Position numbers and translations under genes: made by a program. This document shows, in pieces, positions 36,475-45,401 of a stretch of DNA of 64,000 bases. This DNA is from Sphingobacterium siyangense. Lineage in GTDB: Bacteria; Bacteroidota; Bacteroidia; Sphingobacteriales; Sphingobacteriaceae. The first letter of the stretch is position 1. Every line of letters starts with the position of its first letter. The notes beneath the pieces were generated by a model that saw only the letters and a program-made list of their open reading frames with translations, was not told where the DNA came from and did no database searches. The DNA lies in contig NZ_VLKR01000005.1 of NCBI RefSeq assembly GCF_007830445.1, positions 162,564 through 226,563 of the forward strand. Reading direction: 5' to 3'.

Positions 36475-37536
36475 ATGGATAGAAGAGTCTTCTTAAAATC
36501 AAATGCATTTTTGTGGGCGATGATGGTGTTACCTTTAGATACGACAGCTAAAAAGGGTATACTGGAGTCTCCTTATTTCAAATTGAAACCGATTGGAAGA
36601 TCCTTACAATTGGTAGATTACTTTATTTGGTGCTCATCTCCGATTTGGGGCGACGATGGTAAGGTTCATCTTTTTTATTCACGTTGGCGAAAGGAAAAAG
36701 GGATGGGTGGCTGGATCAAAGGTTCCGAGATAGCGCACGCAGTTGCTGATTCTCCCTATGGAACATTCCAACATAAGGATGTTGTTATACAACCTCGAGA
36801 AGGGTTTTGGGATAGTACAACCTGTCATAATCCACTGATAAAAAAGATAGCGGATACGTATTATCTTTTTTATATGGGAAATTCCAACGGAAAGACAGAT
36901 ACCAAAAGGATAGGCGTAGCAACGGCGAAAAACCTGGATGGACCATGGAAACGGCAGGATAATCCAATCTTATTGCCTGGCGTGGAGGGGGCATGGGATG
37001 ATCATTGTACCACAAATCCTGCATTTCTAAAAGGTAACGATGGTAAATTTTGGTTGTATTATAAATCTTGGAATACTGCTGAATATCTGCGGGATAAAGG
37101 TCCTGTCAGAGGAAATCGAAAGTATGGATTGGCCAAAGCTGAACATCCCTTGGGACCATATGTGAAAGAATCAGAGCATCCGGTCATTGATTTTTCTGAT
37201 CGTCCGCATAATGCACAGCTTGAAGATGCTTTCGTATGGAAACAGGATGAACAGTATTGTTTATTAGCAAGGGATATGGGGTTTTACAATCACGAAGATG
37301 GATTGATCTTAAAATCATCAGATGGCGTTAAATGGTCTGAACCGCAAGTGGCTTATCTAGGTTTATCGACCTATATTCAGGAACCGCCCCCACCAGCCAA
37401 CTTGAAGCGCTTTGGCAGGCTTGAAAGACCTATGATCCTGATGGATAAAATAACGGATAAACCGCGTTTCCTTTTTGGAGCCACCCAAGGCGGAATAGCA
37501 GAAACTTCGACAGCCTTTGTATTTGAGATCGTGTGA
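36475..37536 (+). CDS. Exported GH43/GH117-like beta-propeller protein
   Basis: Probable glycosidase of about 353 residues with a five-bladed-propeller pattern. The frame is open from 36385; the Met at 36475 is preferred because it begins a twin-arginine-like signal (MDRRVFLKSNAFLW). Seen: repeated blade motifs VHLFYSRW, TYYLFYMGNSNG, KFWLYYKSWN and YCLLARDMG, with acidic residues in GDDGK, AWDDHCTTNP and QLEDAFVW that could form the catalytic set. It resembles proteins annotated as GH43/sucrase-like families, but I cannot assign a family with certainty and do not claim a substrate. It stands between the SusCD unit and a GH28 gene. Confidence 0.75.
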   Translation: MDRRVFLKSNAFLWAMMVLPLDTTAKKGILESPYFKLKPIGRSLQLVDYFIWCSSPIWGDDGKVHLFYSRWRKEKGMGGWIKGSEIAHAVADSPYGTFQHKDVVIQPREGFWDSTTCHNPLIKKIADTYYLFYMGNSNGKTDTKRIGVATAKNLDGPWKRQDNPILLPGVEGAWDDHCTTNPAFLKGNDGKFWLYYKSWNTAEYLRDKGPVRGNRKYGLAKAEHPLGPYVKESEHPVIDFSDRPHNAQLEDAFVWKQDEQYCLLARDMGFYNHEDGLILKSSDGVKWSEPQVAYLGLSTYIQEPPPPANLKRFGRLERPMILMDKITDKPRFLFGATQGGIAETSTAFVFEIV

Positions 37537-37669
37537 AGAGTCTGCGATAATCGTGTTTAATTCGAGAAAATAACTGCAAAGTTTTGCTTCTGTATGTTGA
37601 AGATCGATACAAGTGAGCCGAATTTGACAGCTGATATAAACAAGTACAACCAGAAACAATTATAAGCCA

Positions 37670-39070
37670 ATGAAAAAGATTTTTAGTATGCTCCTCGTAA
37701 TTTTTGCATGCGTAGCAAGTCAAGCGCAACAAACATCCTGGACCAGTGCAAAGCAACCCTTAAAGGAAATTGAACAGCTTAAAAAGATCATTGTTGCTCC
37801 TACATTTGAAAAGAAAGATTATTCCATCGACGATTTCGGTGCTATTGGAGATGGCAGGACAAAAAATACTGTAGCCTTTAGAAAAGCAATTGAAACGTGC
37901 AATAAGCAGGGTGGAGGGCGTGTAATAGTCCCGAAGGGAGTCTATCTGACCGGTGCAATCTATTTGAAAAGCAACGTCAACCTTCATGTCAGCGAAGGGG
38001 CAACCGTACTCTTTAGTCGTGATAGTGCTGATTATCCGATGGTATTCACGCGTTGGGAGGGCATGGAATGCATCAATTTTTCTCCTTTCATCTATGCGTA
38101 CAAAGAAGAGAATATTGCCATCACAGGAAAAGGATTGCTGGATGGAAATGCCGATAATGATCATTGGTGGTATTGGTGTGGTGCCCGAAAATATGGATGG
38201 CACGAAGGACGCCCTGGAGAACAAAAGCCTGCCCGGGCAATTTTGCATCAGCAGATGGCTGAAGAGATGGACCCGTATAAAAGAGTATTTGGCGAGGGCA
38301 ATTTTCTTCGCCCCAATTTTGTGCAGCCTTATTTATGCAAAAATGTCTGGATTGCTGACGTCAAGCTGATTAATTCTCCGATGTGGAATCTTAATCCTGT
38401 CCTATGTGAGAATGTATTGATTGAAGGTGTGAAAGTGGTAAGTCATGGACCTAATAATGACGGCTGCGATCCTGAAGCAAGTAAAAATGTATGGATCAGA
38501 AATTGTTATTTTGATACCGGCGATGACTGTATTGCTATTAAATCGGGAAGAGATGAAGATGGCCGTACTATTGGTCGACCTGCGGAGAATCATATCATCG
38601 AAAATTGTGAAATGAAAGATGGTCATGGCGGCGTCGTTATCGGTAGCGAAATTGCAGGCGGAGCCAGAAATATCTATGCACTCAACAATGTCATGGACAG
38701 TCCAAATTTGGATCGGGCGCTACGGATAAAAACCAGTTCCAGCCGAGGTGGGATCATTGAGAACGTTTTTTTTTATAACACGGAAGTGGGGCAATATAAG
38801 GAAGCAGCTGTACGATTTAATATGTTTTATGAAAAACCCGGAAAACATATTCCAACGATTCGCAATATCTGGGTCGAAAACCTCCATGTTAAAGGTGGCG
38901 GAAAGTATGCTGTGCTCTCCACAGCATACGAATCTTCACCTATAACCGATTTTACGATGGTCAATTGTAAAATTGATGGTGTAAAAGAAGCGTTTAAAGT
39001 TGATTACCTCAAGAATGTCTTGCTAAAAAATGTCATTGTCAATGGAAAAGAAATCAAGTCTTTCGATTAA
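37670..39070 (+). CDS. GH28 polygalacturonase (canonical active site)
   Basis: Probable exo-polygalacturonase/galacturonidase of 466 residues, signal peptide ending ASQAQ. All family signatures are intact: Asp264 in NND plus Asp267, the Asp285-Asp286 pair in TGDDCIAIKSG, His319 in GHGG, and Arg352-x-Lys354 in the RIK motif. It contrasts with the two GH28 proteins at 10-13 kb, which have lost the Arg. It probably trims galacturonate from pectic oligosaccharides in the periplasm. About 100 bases follow before the DUF4450-type gene, with no terminator seen. Confidence 0.92.
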   Translation: MKKIFSMLLVIFACVASQAQQTSWTSAKQPLKEIEQLKKIIVAPTFEKKDYSIDDFGAIGDGRTKNTVAFRKAIETCNKQGGGRVIVPKGVYLTGAIYLKSNVNLHVSEGATVLFSRDSADYPMVFTRWEGMECINFSPFIYAYKEENIAITGKGLLDGNADNDHWWYWCGARKYGWHEGRPGEQKPARAILHQQMAEEMDPYKRVFGEGNFLRPNFVQPYLCKNVWIADVKLINSPMWNLNPVLCENVLIEGVKVVSHGPNNDGCDPEASKNVWIRNCYFDTGDDCIAIKSGRDEDGRTIGRPAENHIIENCEMKDGHGGVVIGSEIAGGARNIYALNNVMDSPNLDRALRIKTSSSRGGIIENVFFYNTEVGQYKEAAVRFNMFYEKPGKHIPTIRNIWVENLHVKGGGKYAVLSTAYESSPITDFTMVNCKIDGVKEAFKVDYLKNVLLKNVIVNGKEIKSFD

Positions 39071-39174
39071 CGTAACATAACCATCGACGGAAAGTATAAA
39101 CTCCAGCGACTAAGAAGTAGCTACCGGTCATTAAAAAGATTTGCACATAGCTAATTCATGAAATAATTATTGAT

Positions 39175-42100
39175 ATGATACGAAAGTATTTGATTTTTTG
39201 CGGCTTGCTAGTTGGGACTATCCTGGAGATAGCTGTTGCCCAGTCAAAACATTGGCAAGATAACGACCGTGTGCTGCATTATACCGAGGATAAAGGAGAT
39301 TTCTTACTGGTGAATGGAAGATATCGATTTAATCGTGCTCTTTATGGTAATAACCTGGCATCCCGTGTAGAAGTAGGCGATTTACCTGAATTTGCACTGT
39401 ACATGCCGGGGATGGCAGGGAACTTACAGTTTGTTCTCAGCAATAAACAGCAGCGAAAAAAAGTGATTGATGCCGATCATATTGAGACAAGGTATCGACC
39501 CGGAGCTATGTATTATCGCATCAAAGATGCTTTACTTGGAAATGGTTATATCGATATCGTTGTGATGGCGCAGGCCGATGCCGAAGGGATGATCGTAAAA
39601 TTACAGGCGGCGAATATTAAACCGGATGCACATCTTTACGCTGTCTATGGGGGAGCTAGCGGAAAAACATTCAGTAGAAATGGCGACATAGGCGCAGATC
39701 CAGAATCGGGGTTTTATCTTCTTCCTGGATATTGTGAACATAATCAATATACACTGGAAAAAAATAGTTTTGGACTTAAGTATCAAAATAAGAAAAATGA
39801 GCCCCAATTTATTCAGGGTAGTTTTTCAGGACTCTCAGCACTGCGGATGTCAGATGCTACCGTTTTGGATGATCTCTCTAATCTGACGAAAACGGAGAAT
39901 AAGGGTAGTCCTATCCTTGTCGGGAAATTTATGCTGACTAAAAAATCAAGTTATATTCAAATCGCTAAAGGGAAGCGTTCTGCTGCGGAATTTTCTGAAG
40001 GCTCATTAGAAAAGATTTATGAGCTGGCGGATCAGAAAAGGGTTTCGCTGGCTAGTCGGGTTAAAATAAACACACCGGATCGATACATCAATAATTTGGG
40101 GGCAGCGCTTTCGGCAGCCGCTGATGGAATTTGGGAATCGCCTACTTTCTTGCATGGAGCTGTGGCATGGCGTATGCGTTTGAATGCTTGGCGGGGAGCT
40201 TACACCGCAGATGTATTGGGATGGTATGACAGAGCGAAAGAACATTTTTCGAGTTATGCGAATTCGCAGGTTAGCGAACCCGCTGCTGGACGGGTGGTGA
40301 TGGATACAACTTTGCACTTAGCTCGACATTTGGAAAAAATGGGTACTTCTATGTTTTCAAGCGGCTACATTTCTCGGAATCCAAATAATAATACGGTACC
40401 CCATCACTACGATATGAACTTGGTCTTTATCGATCAATTGTTGTCACATTTTAATTATACAGGGGATGTTGCTTATATCAAAGAGATGTGGCCAACGCTG
40501 ACTCGGCATCTCAACTGGGAAAAGCGAAATTTCGATCAGGACAATGATGGCTTATACGATGCCTATTGTGCAATATGGGCAAGTGATGGTTTACAATATT
40601 CCGGTGGCGCGGTCACGCACACAACCGCCTATATGTACCGTGCCAATCAAATAATAGCCAAACTCGCAAAGGTAATAGGTGAGGATGCGACGCCCTACCA
40701 ACAAGAAGCAAATAAGATTCAAAAAGCGCTAAAAGATCGACTTTGGTTGCAAAAGAAAGGTCATTTTGCCGAGTTCCAGGATGCGCTTGGCAATCAGCTT
40801 ATACACGAAAATGCGGGTTTGTGGACCATTTATCATACCGCAGACGCTGCTATTCTAGATGATTTTGAAAGCTACCAAAATCTCCAATATGTAACTAATT
40901 ATTTGCCAAAGATTCCTATTCATATCAAAGGACAGGAACAGCACGACCTGTATACATTGCCGACGACGACATGGCAGCCTTACACTTGGTCGGTCAATAA
41001 TGTTGCTTTGGCAGAGAATCTACAGACAGCATTGGCCTATTGGCAATCTGGTCGGGCGGATGATGCCTATCAGCTCTGGAAAAGTAACCTTATGGAAAGT
41101 ATGTATCATGGGATCAGTCCCGCCAACTTTCAGCAGCTTTCCCACTATGATGCATTTAGAGGCGAATTATACCGTGATTTTGCCGACCCAATTGGTGTAG
41201 CATCTCGTACATTAGTCGAAGGATTATTTGGCGTGCATCCACGTCTACTGGACAAACAATTGTTTCTTAAACCTGGTTTCCCATCGACATGGAATTTTGC
41301 ACAGATTGAAATGCCGGAATGGAGTTATACGTATAAGAAAACTAAAACTGCTATTACATTTCAGATTAACACGCGTTATGCGATGCCCGTAAAACTTGCT
41401 TTGGAAGTTCCCGTAGATTTTACCCAGGTGAGTGCTGTTAAAGTCAATGGAAAAGAAGTCAAGTGGTCATTAAAATCTTCCGCTATAAATGGGGCATGTA
41501 TTGTTGTTGAATCTGAAGCTGAGCGGAATTTCGACATCACGATAATGGGGGATGGTAAACTCGAAAAGATGGATACCAAAAATGTGGAGCAAGTATTCAC
41601 CGATCAATGGGCTTTTCCATTACCTGCTAACACCCAATTGTTGGAAAGCTACGATCCTCAAGGAATTATCCAAAAGAAAGCCGGTCACAAATTTTCTTTT
41701 GTCCAGCATGAGCGGGTAGGAACCTTTTTCGTGAAGCTTCAGCAGGGAGTTATGGTTTGGTGGCAGGCAGTTGATATTCGGCTATTACCGCCTGTAAATT
41801 CAACTATTCTGCGTAAAGAGCGAAACTATTTTTTGACGATGGAAAACCGTTCTGCTCAGCCACAACAACTGGTAATTGATCATCAGGATTTTCAAACAGC
41901 CTTCAGCTTGAGATCAGGAGAAATAAAGAAATTGGAACTTCCCATCAATAGCTTTTCAAAGGGAACAAATAGCGTTAATCTGGTTGTGGGAACTTATCGC
42001 CAAACAGTAGATTATATCGATTGGAATATCGATGATAAACCTGATTTTTTAGCGGAAAATTTATCGAGTTATTACAACGCGCGTTTGACGGATATCTTCA

Positions 42101-42762
42101 AACAGAAATACCTTTCGCCAAGATCGGAAGGGCCAACCTTGCAGTTGCCTTGGCAGGGAATAGGCAATTGGTGTTATCCATTGACGACGGCAAATATTGA
42201 CGACAGGGGAATCATGAAAAAAGGCAAGCAAGGGGATCTAATATACCTAGGTATTCCGTTTCAGCTAAAAAATGACTCCAAAAATGTGGTCTTTGTCAGT
42301 CAGTGGGATAATTATCCAAAAAGCGTCAAAATACCTTTAGCCGGCCAGGCCAGCAAAATGTATCTCTTGGTCGCCGGTTCAACAAATCCGATGCAATCCC
42401 AGCTTATCAACGCCAAGATTAAGGTCAATTATACTGATGGAATTTTTGATACGTTAGATCTCATCAACCCTATCAACTGGTGGCCTATCGAACAGGATTA
42501 CCTCGATGATAATCACGCTTTTGAACTCCCCGATGAACGAATTCCTTACCGAATCAGTCTGAAGTCTGGAGAGCTTTATAAGGGCGGAACCTGGAGTCAT
42601 TATACCGATATCAAGGGGTATAGCAATCGTGCCATTGATGGTGGAGCAGCTTCATTATTGGACTTGCCTCTAAACAATAAAAAGAAACTTCAATCAGTAG
42701 AGCTTATCGCCGTCGCAAACGATGCGGTCATCGGTCTGATAGGTCTCACTTTAATGCGATAG
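39175..42762 (+). CDS. DUF4450-type exported protein with six-hairpin glycosidase-like domain
   Basis: Very large (1195 residues) secreted protein, signal peptide ending EIAVAQ. The N-terminal third is beta-rich. The middle (about residues 300-700) shows an alpha/alpha-toroid pattern reminiscent of GH78/GH63/GH94-like enzymes: GAVAWRMRLNAWRGAY, HHYDMNLVFIDQLLSHFNY, FDQDNDGLYDAYCAIWASDG, TTTWQPYTWSVNNVALAEN. C-terminal sandwich domains follow. I recognise it as close to the DUF4450 family found in Bacteroidota PULs; no function is claimed. Acidic residues in the DQDNDGLYDAY and WASDG segments are candidates for catalysis. It is followed by another toroid protein, so the two may act in sequence. 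Confidence 0.75.
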   Translation: MIRKYLIFCGLLVGTILEIAVAQSKHWQDNDRVLHYTEDKGDFLLVNGRYRFNRALYGNNLASRVEVGDLPEFALYMPGMAGNLQFVLSNKQQRKKVIDADHIETRYRPGAMYYRIKDALLGNGYIDIVVMAQADAEGMIVKLQAANIKPDAHLYAVYGGASGKTFSRNGDIGADPESGFYLLPGYCEHNQYTLEKNSFGLKYQNKKNEPQFIQGSFSGLSALRMSDATVLDDLSNLTKTENKGSPILVGKFMLTKKSSYIQIAKGKRSAAEFSEGSLEKIYELADQKRVSLASRVKINTPDRYINNLGAALSAAADGIWESPTFLHGAVAWRMRLNAWRGAYTADVLGWYDRAKEHFSSYANSQVSEPAAGRVVMDTTLHLARHLEKMGTSMFSSGYISRNPNNNTVPHHYDMNLVFIDQLLSHFNYTGDVAYIKEMWPTLTRHLNWEKRNFDQDNDGLYDAYCAIWASDGLQYSGGAVTHTTAYMYRANQIIAKLAKVIGEDATPYQQEANKIQKALKDRLWLQKKGHFAEFQDALGNQLIHENAGLWTIYHTADAAILDDFESYQNLQYVTNYLPKIPIHIKGQEQHDLYTLPTTTWQPYTWSVNNVALAENLQTALAYWQSGRADDAYQLWKSNLMESMYHGISPANFQQLSHYDAFRGELYRDFADPIGVASRTLVEGLFGVHPRLLDKQLFLKPGFPSTWNFAQIEMPEWSYTYKKTKTAITFQINTRYAMPVKLALEVPVDFTQVSAVKVNGKEVKWSLKSSAINGACIVVESEAERNFDITIMGDGKLEKMDTKNVEQVFTDQWAFPLPANTQLLESYDPQGIIQKKAGHKFSFVQHERVGTFFVKLQQGVMVWWQAVDIRLLPPVNSTILRKERNYFLTMENRSAQPQQLVIDHQDFQTAFSLRSGEIKKLELPINSFSKGTNSVNLVVGTYRQTVDYIDWNIDDKPDFLAENLSSYYNARLTDIFKQKYLSPRSEGPTLQLPWQGIGNWCYPLTTANIDDRGIMKKGKQGDLIYLGIPFQLKNDSKNVVFVSQWDNYPKSVKIPLAGQASKMYLLVAGSTNPMQSQLINAKIKVNYTDGIFDTLDLINPINWWPIEQDYLDDNHAFELPDERIPYRISLKSGELYKGGTWSHYTDIKGYSNRAIDGGAASLLDLPLNNKKKLQSVELIAVANDAVIGLIGLTLMR

Positions 42763-42778
42763 ATAAATTGAGAATGTA

Positions 42779-42795
42779 CTCCGGAATTTCCGGAG
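42779..42795. repeat. 17-bp palindrome between DUF4450-type and GH65-like genes
   Basis: CTCCGGA (42779-42785) and TCCGGAG (42789-42795) with a 3-base spacer, about 45 bases before the next start. It is too short-looped for a typical terminator and has no T-tract; an operator is possible. Confidence 0.3.
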
Positions 42796-42838
42796 GAATC
42801 TTGAACACGAATATAGTATGCATAAAAATCCAATATAG

Positions 42839-44995
42839 ATGAAAAAGAAGTTTAGTATTATTTTCACTTTCCTTGTAAGTGTTCTAAGCCCTATGTTAGT
42901 CCTAGCTCAACAAGGAACCAAAATTAATCGGGAAAATGTCGTTAAAAGGCACAATGTCTCCAATCATACCATGGATACATTAGCTTCGCTCACAGTCGGT
43001 AATGGGACCTTTGCCTATACGGTCGATGCTACAGGAATGCAGTCTTTTCCCATTTATTATAAAAATGGGGTTTCCTTGGGAACACAGTCCGAGTGGGGAT
43101 GGGATTCTTTCCCCAATACAAAGAACTATAAATTCGAAGAAACATTAAAATCCTACGACTTTAACAGCGAAGGGCGGAACGCGCAATATAGTATCCAATT
43201 GAAAGAACCGGAACGCAATGCAGAAGCTGTAAACTATTTTAGGGAAAATAAACACCGTCTGCAATTGGGTAATGTGGGCTTGGAACTTTATTTGAAAAAC
43301 GGGCAACGGGCAACTGCACAACATATCCAGGCTATTCGACAGGAGCTGAACCTTTGGACGGGTATTATCACAAGTGAATTTCAAATTGAAGGAGAACCTG
43401 TCTCTGTAAAAACGACATCGTATCAAAGCAGTGACCGCGTTGCAGTACATGTCGCTTCACCATTGATTGCACAGCAAAGACTGAAAATATTTGTACACTA
43501 TCCTTACCCAAGCGGAAAATTTTTGGATGAAGGTACCAACTATGATCAGGTGAATGATCATAAAACAACGATCGTAGCTCAATCTGCACATGTTGCAGTA
43601 ATAAATCATCAGTTGCAGGGAGCCAGTTACTTTACACAATTGAATTACTCACAGGGAACTTTAAAAAATACGGCTTCACACTATTTTGTGTACCAACCGG
43701 CTGCTACGCTTGGAGAATTTGATTTTTCATTTGCATTTGCGCCCACAAACAATTTTGATAAAAAGAGCGTAGGATATATTGATGCGGTAGGTGAAAGTGT
43801 AAGGTCCTGGAAGCATTTTTGGGAAAGTGGTGCTGCGGTTGACTTTGCGGGTAGCACAGATCCGAGAGCCAATGAGTTGGAAAGAAGAGTTGTACTCTCT
43901 CAATATCTGACAAAAGTACAATGCGGAGGAAGTAATCCGCCTCAAGAAACAGGCCTCACTTTTAATAGTTGGTATGGAAAGCCACACACGGAAATGCATT
44001 GGTGGCATGCTGTGCATTTTGCATTATGGGGACGTCCTGAAATCATGGAAAAAACATTGGATTATTATTTTAGAACCTTTGAAAAAGCGAGAGAACTCGC
44101 AAAACGACAGGGCTATCAAGGGGTTAGATGGATCAAAATGTCCGATAACGAAGGGAATGAAAGCCCCTCATCGGTAGCTGCATTTTTAGTTTGGCAACAG
44201 CCACATATTATCTATATGACCGAATTGGCCTATCGGGACAAAAAGGATCTCGCTGTCCTAAAAAAATATAAGGATCTCGTATTTGCCACAGCTGATTTCA
44301 TGGCCGACTTTGCAGATTATGATCAGGAAACGGGTCGCTATAATGTAGGCAAGGGAGTTATTCCTGCACAAGAAGTTTTCAAAGCTTCCGAGACGATGAA
44401 CCCGACGTATGAGGTCGCCTATTGGGATTGGGCACTTCGTATAGCGCAACAATGGAAGGAGCGTCTGGGAGAACTAAGAGTGACCAAATGGGATCAAGTT
44501 ATTGAAAAACTGGCCCCCTTACCAAGTAAGGACAACGTCTACTTGGCTACTGAAACTGCTCCCGATTCTTATACGTACGATCGTTGGATGACGGACCATC
44601 CCGCGGTACTCGGTGCATTAGGGATGGTTCCTGAATCACCGAAGCTAAATAAAACGGTGATGAAAAACACACTGGATGTCGTTTGGGAGAAATGGCATTG
44701 GGAAAAGACCTGGGGGTGGGATTTTCCCATGACGGCCATGAATGCTGCTCGTCTGAATCTTCCCAATAAAGCGCTGGATGCATTATTTATGAATGTCCAA
44801 ACCAATACCTATCTCAAAAATGGACATAATTATCAAGATGGACGCCTGCGGATCTATTTACCAGGTAATGGTGGGGTGCTCGCGACCGTAGCGATGATGC
44901 TTGAAGGATGGGACGCTTCCAACAGTGATTTACCAGGGTTCCCAAAAGATGGCTCATGGGTTATAAAGAAAGAAGGATTTAAAAAAATGCCCTAA
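42839..44995 (+). CDS. GH65-like (alpha/alpha)6 exported glycosidase or phosphorylase homologue
   Basis: Secreted 718-residue protein with a signal peptide ending MLVLAQ. It has an N-terminal beta-supersandwich (VGNGTFAYTVDATGMQ, then GTQSEWGWDSFP) followed by a helical toroid (GLTFNSWYGKPHTEMHWWHA, SDNEGNESPS, NPTYEVAYWDWALRIAQQW, WEKTWGWDFPMTAMNAARL). The layout resembles GH65-family proteins, but the signal peptide and lack of an obvious phosphate-binding motif favour a hydrolase. A catalytic acid might be the Glu in ASETMNPTYE. Its stop is one base from the ATG of a decayed gene. Family call is moderate; substrate unknown. Confidence 0.7.
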   Translation: MKKKFSIIFTFLVSVLSPMLVLAQQGTKINRENVVKRHNVSNHTMDTLASLTVGNGTFAYTVDATGMQSFPIYYKNGVSLGTQSEWGWDSFPNTKNYKFEETLKSYDFNSEGRNAQYSIQLKEPERNAEAVNYFRENKHRLQLGNVGLELYLKNGQRATAQHIQAIRQELNLWTGIITSEFQIEGEPVSVKTTSYQSSDRVAVHVASPLIAQQRLKIFVHYPYPSGKFLDEGTNYDQVNDHKTTIVAQSAHVAVINHQLQGASYFTQLNYSQGTLKNTASHYFVYQPAATLGEFDFSFAFAPTNNFDKKSVGYIDAVGESVRSWKHFWESGAAVDFAGSTDPRANELERRVVLSQYLTKVQCGGSNPPQETGLTFNSWYGKPHTEMHWWHAVHFALWGRPEIMEKTLDYYFRTFEKARELAKRQGYQGVRWIKMSDNEGNESPSSVAAFLVWQQPHIIYMTELAYRDKKDLAVLKKYKDLVFATADFMADFADYDQETGRYNVGKGVIPAQEVFKASETMNPTYEVAYWDWALRIAQQWKERLGELRVTKWDQVIEKLAPLPSKDNVYLATETAPDSYTYDRWMTDHPAVLGALGMVPESPKLNKTVMKNTLDVVWEKWHWEKTWGWDFPMTAMNAARLNLPNKALDALFMNVQTNTYLKNGHNYQDGRLRIYLPGNGGVLATVAMMLEGWDASNSDLPGFPKDGSWVIKKEGFKKMP

Positions 44996-44996
44996 T

Positions 44997-45328
44997 ATGA
45001 TGAAGAAAATAATATTACTATTGCTTTTGGGTTGTGGAACAGTATCGACGAAGGCTCAGGAGTTGCCCGTTAAGTCAACGATCGTACGTTCTTTAAGCAG
45101 TGTAACCATAACTTGTACAATCTTAAATATACACCTTCGTCCGAAACAAAAGAGGAATATTAAACTGTTCATTGAAAAACAGTAGTATGGTGTAGAATAA
45201 TGAAATCGGACAGATTCTATACTATTGCAATAAATAATTTAGCTTACTACGTTGGAGAATGTATCCGTGAAAATGATGCTAAGGCGACAGGTCCTTTTAT
45301 TATGGGCTGTGTAGAGGCTGGGTTTTGA
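44997..45328 (+). pseudogene. Decayed exported-protein gene at the end of the PUL
   Basis: ATG at 44997, one base after the GH65-like stop, opens a clear signal peptide (MMKKIILLLLLGCGTVSTKAQ) followed by about 40 residues of low-complexity sequence, stopping at 45185. A different frame in the same stretch encodes NHNLYNLKYTPSSETKEEY. A third piece, an ORF at 45200-45328 (42 residues), ends with NDAKATGPFIMGCVEAGF. That end loosely recalls the C-terminal strand of GH105-type toroids (compare FEDYGLGCFLLGGTEVYK in this window's GH105). The arrangement suggests a deleted and frameshifted secreted enzyme, possibly GH88/GH105-like; that family guess is weak. Confidence 0.5.
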
Positions 45329-45401
45329 AAAGCGAGTTTTAAGTATTTTTTTTAAATATTTATAAACAAATCGTTAATTTTATAATTAATAAAATCTAAC
45401 A

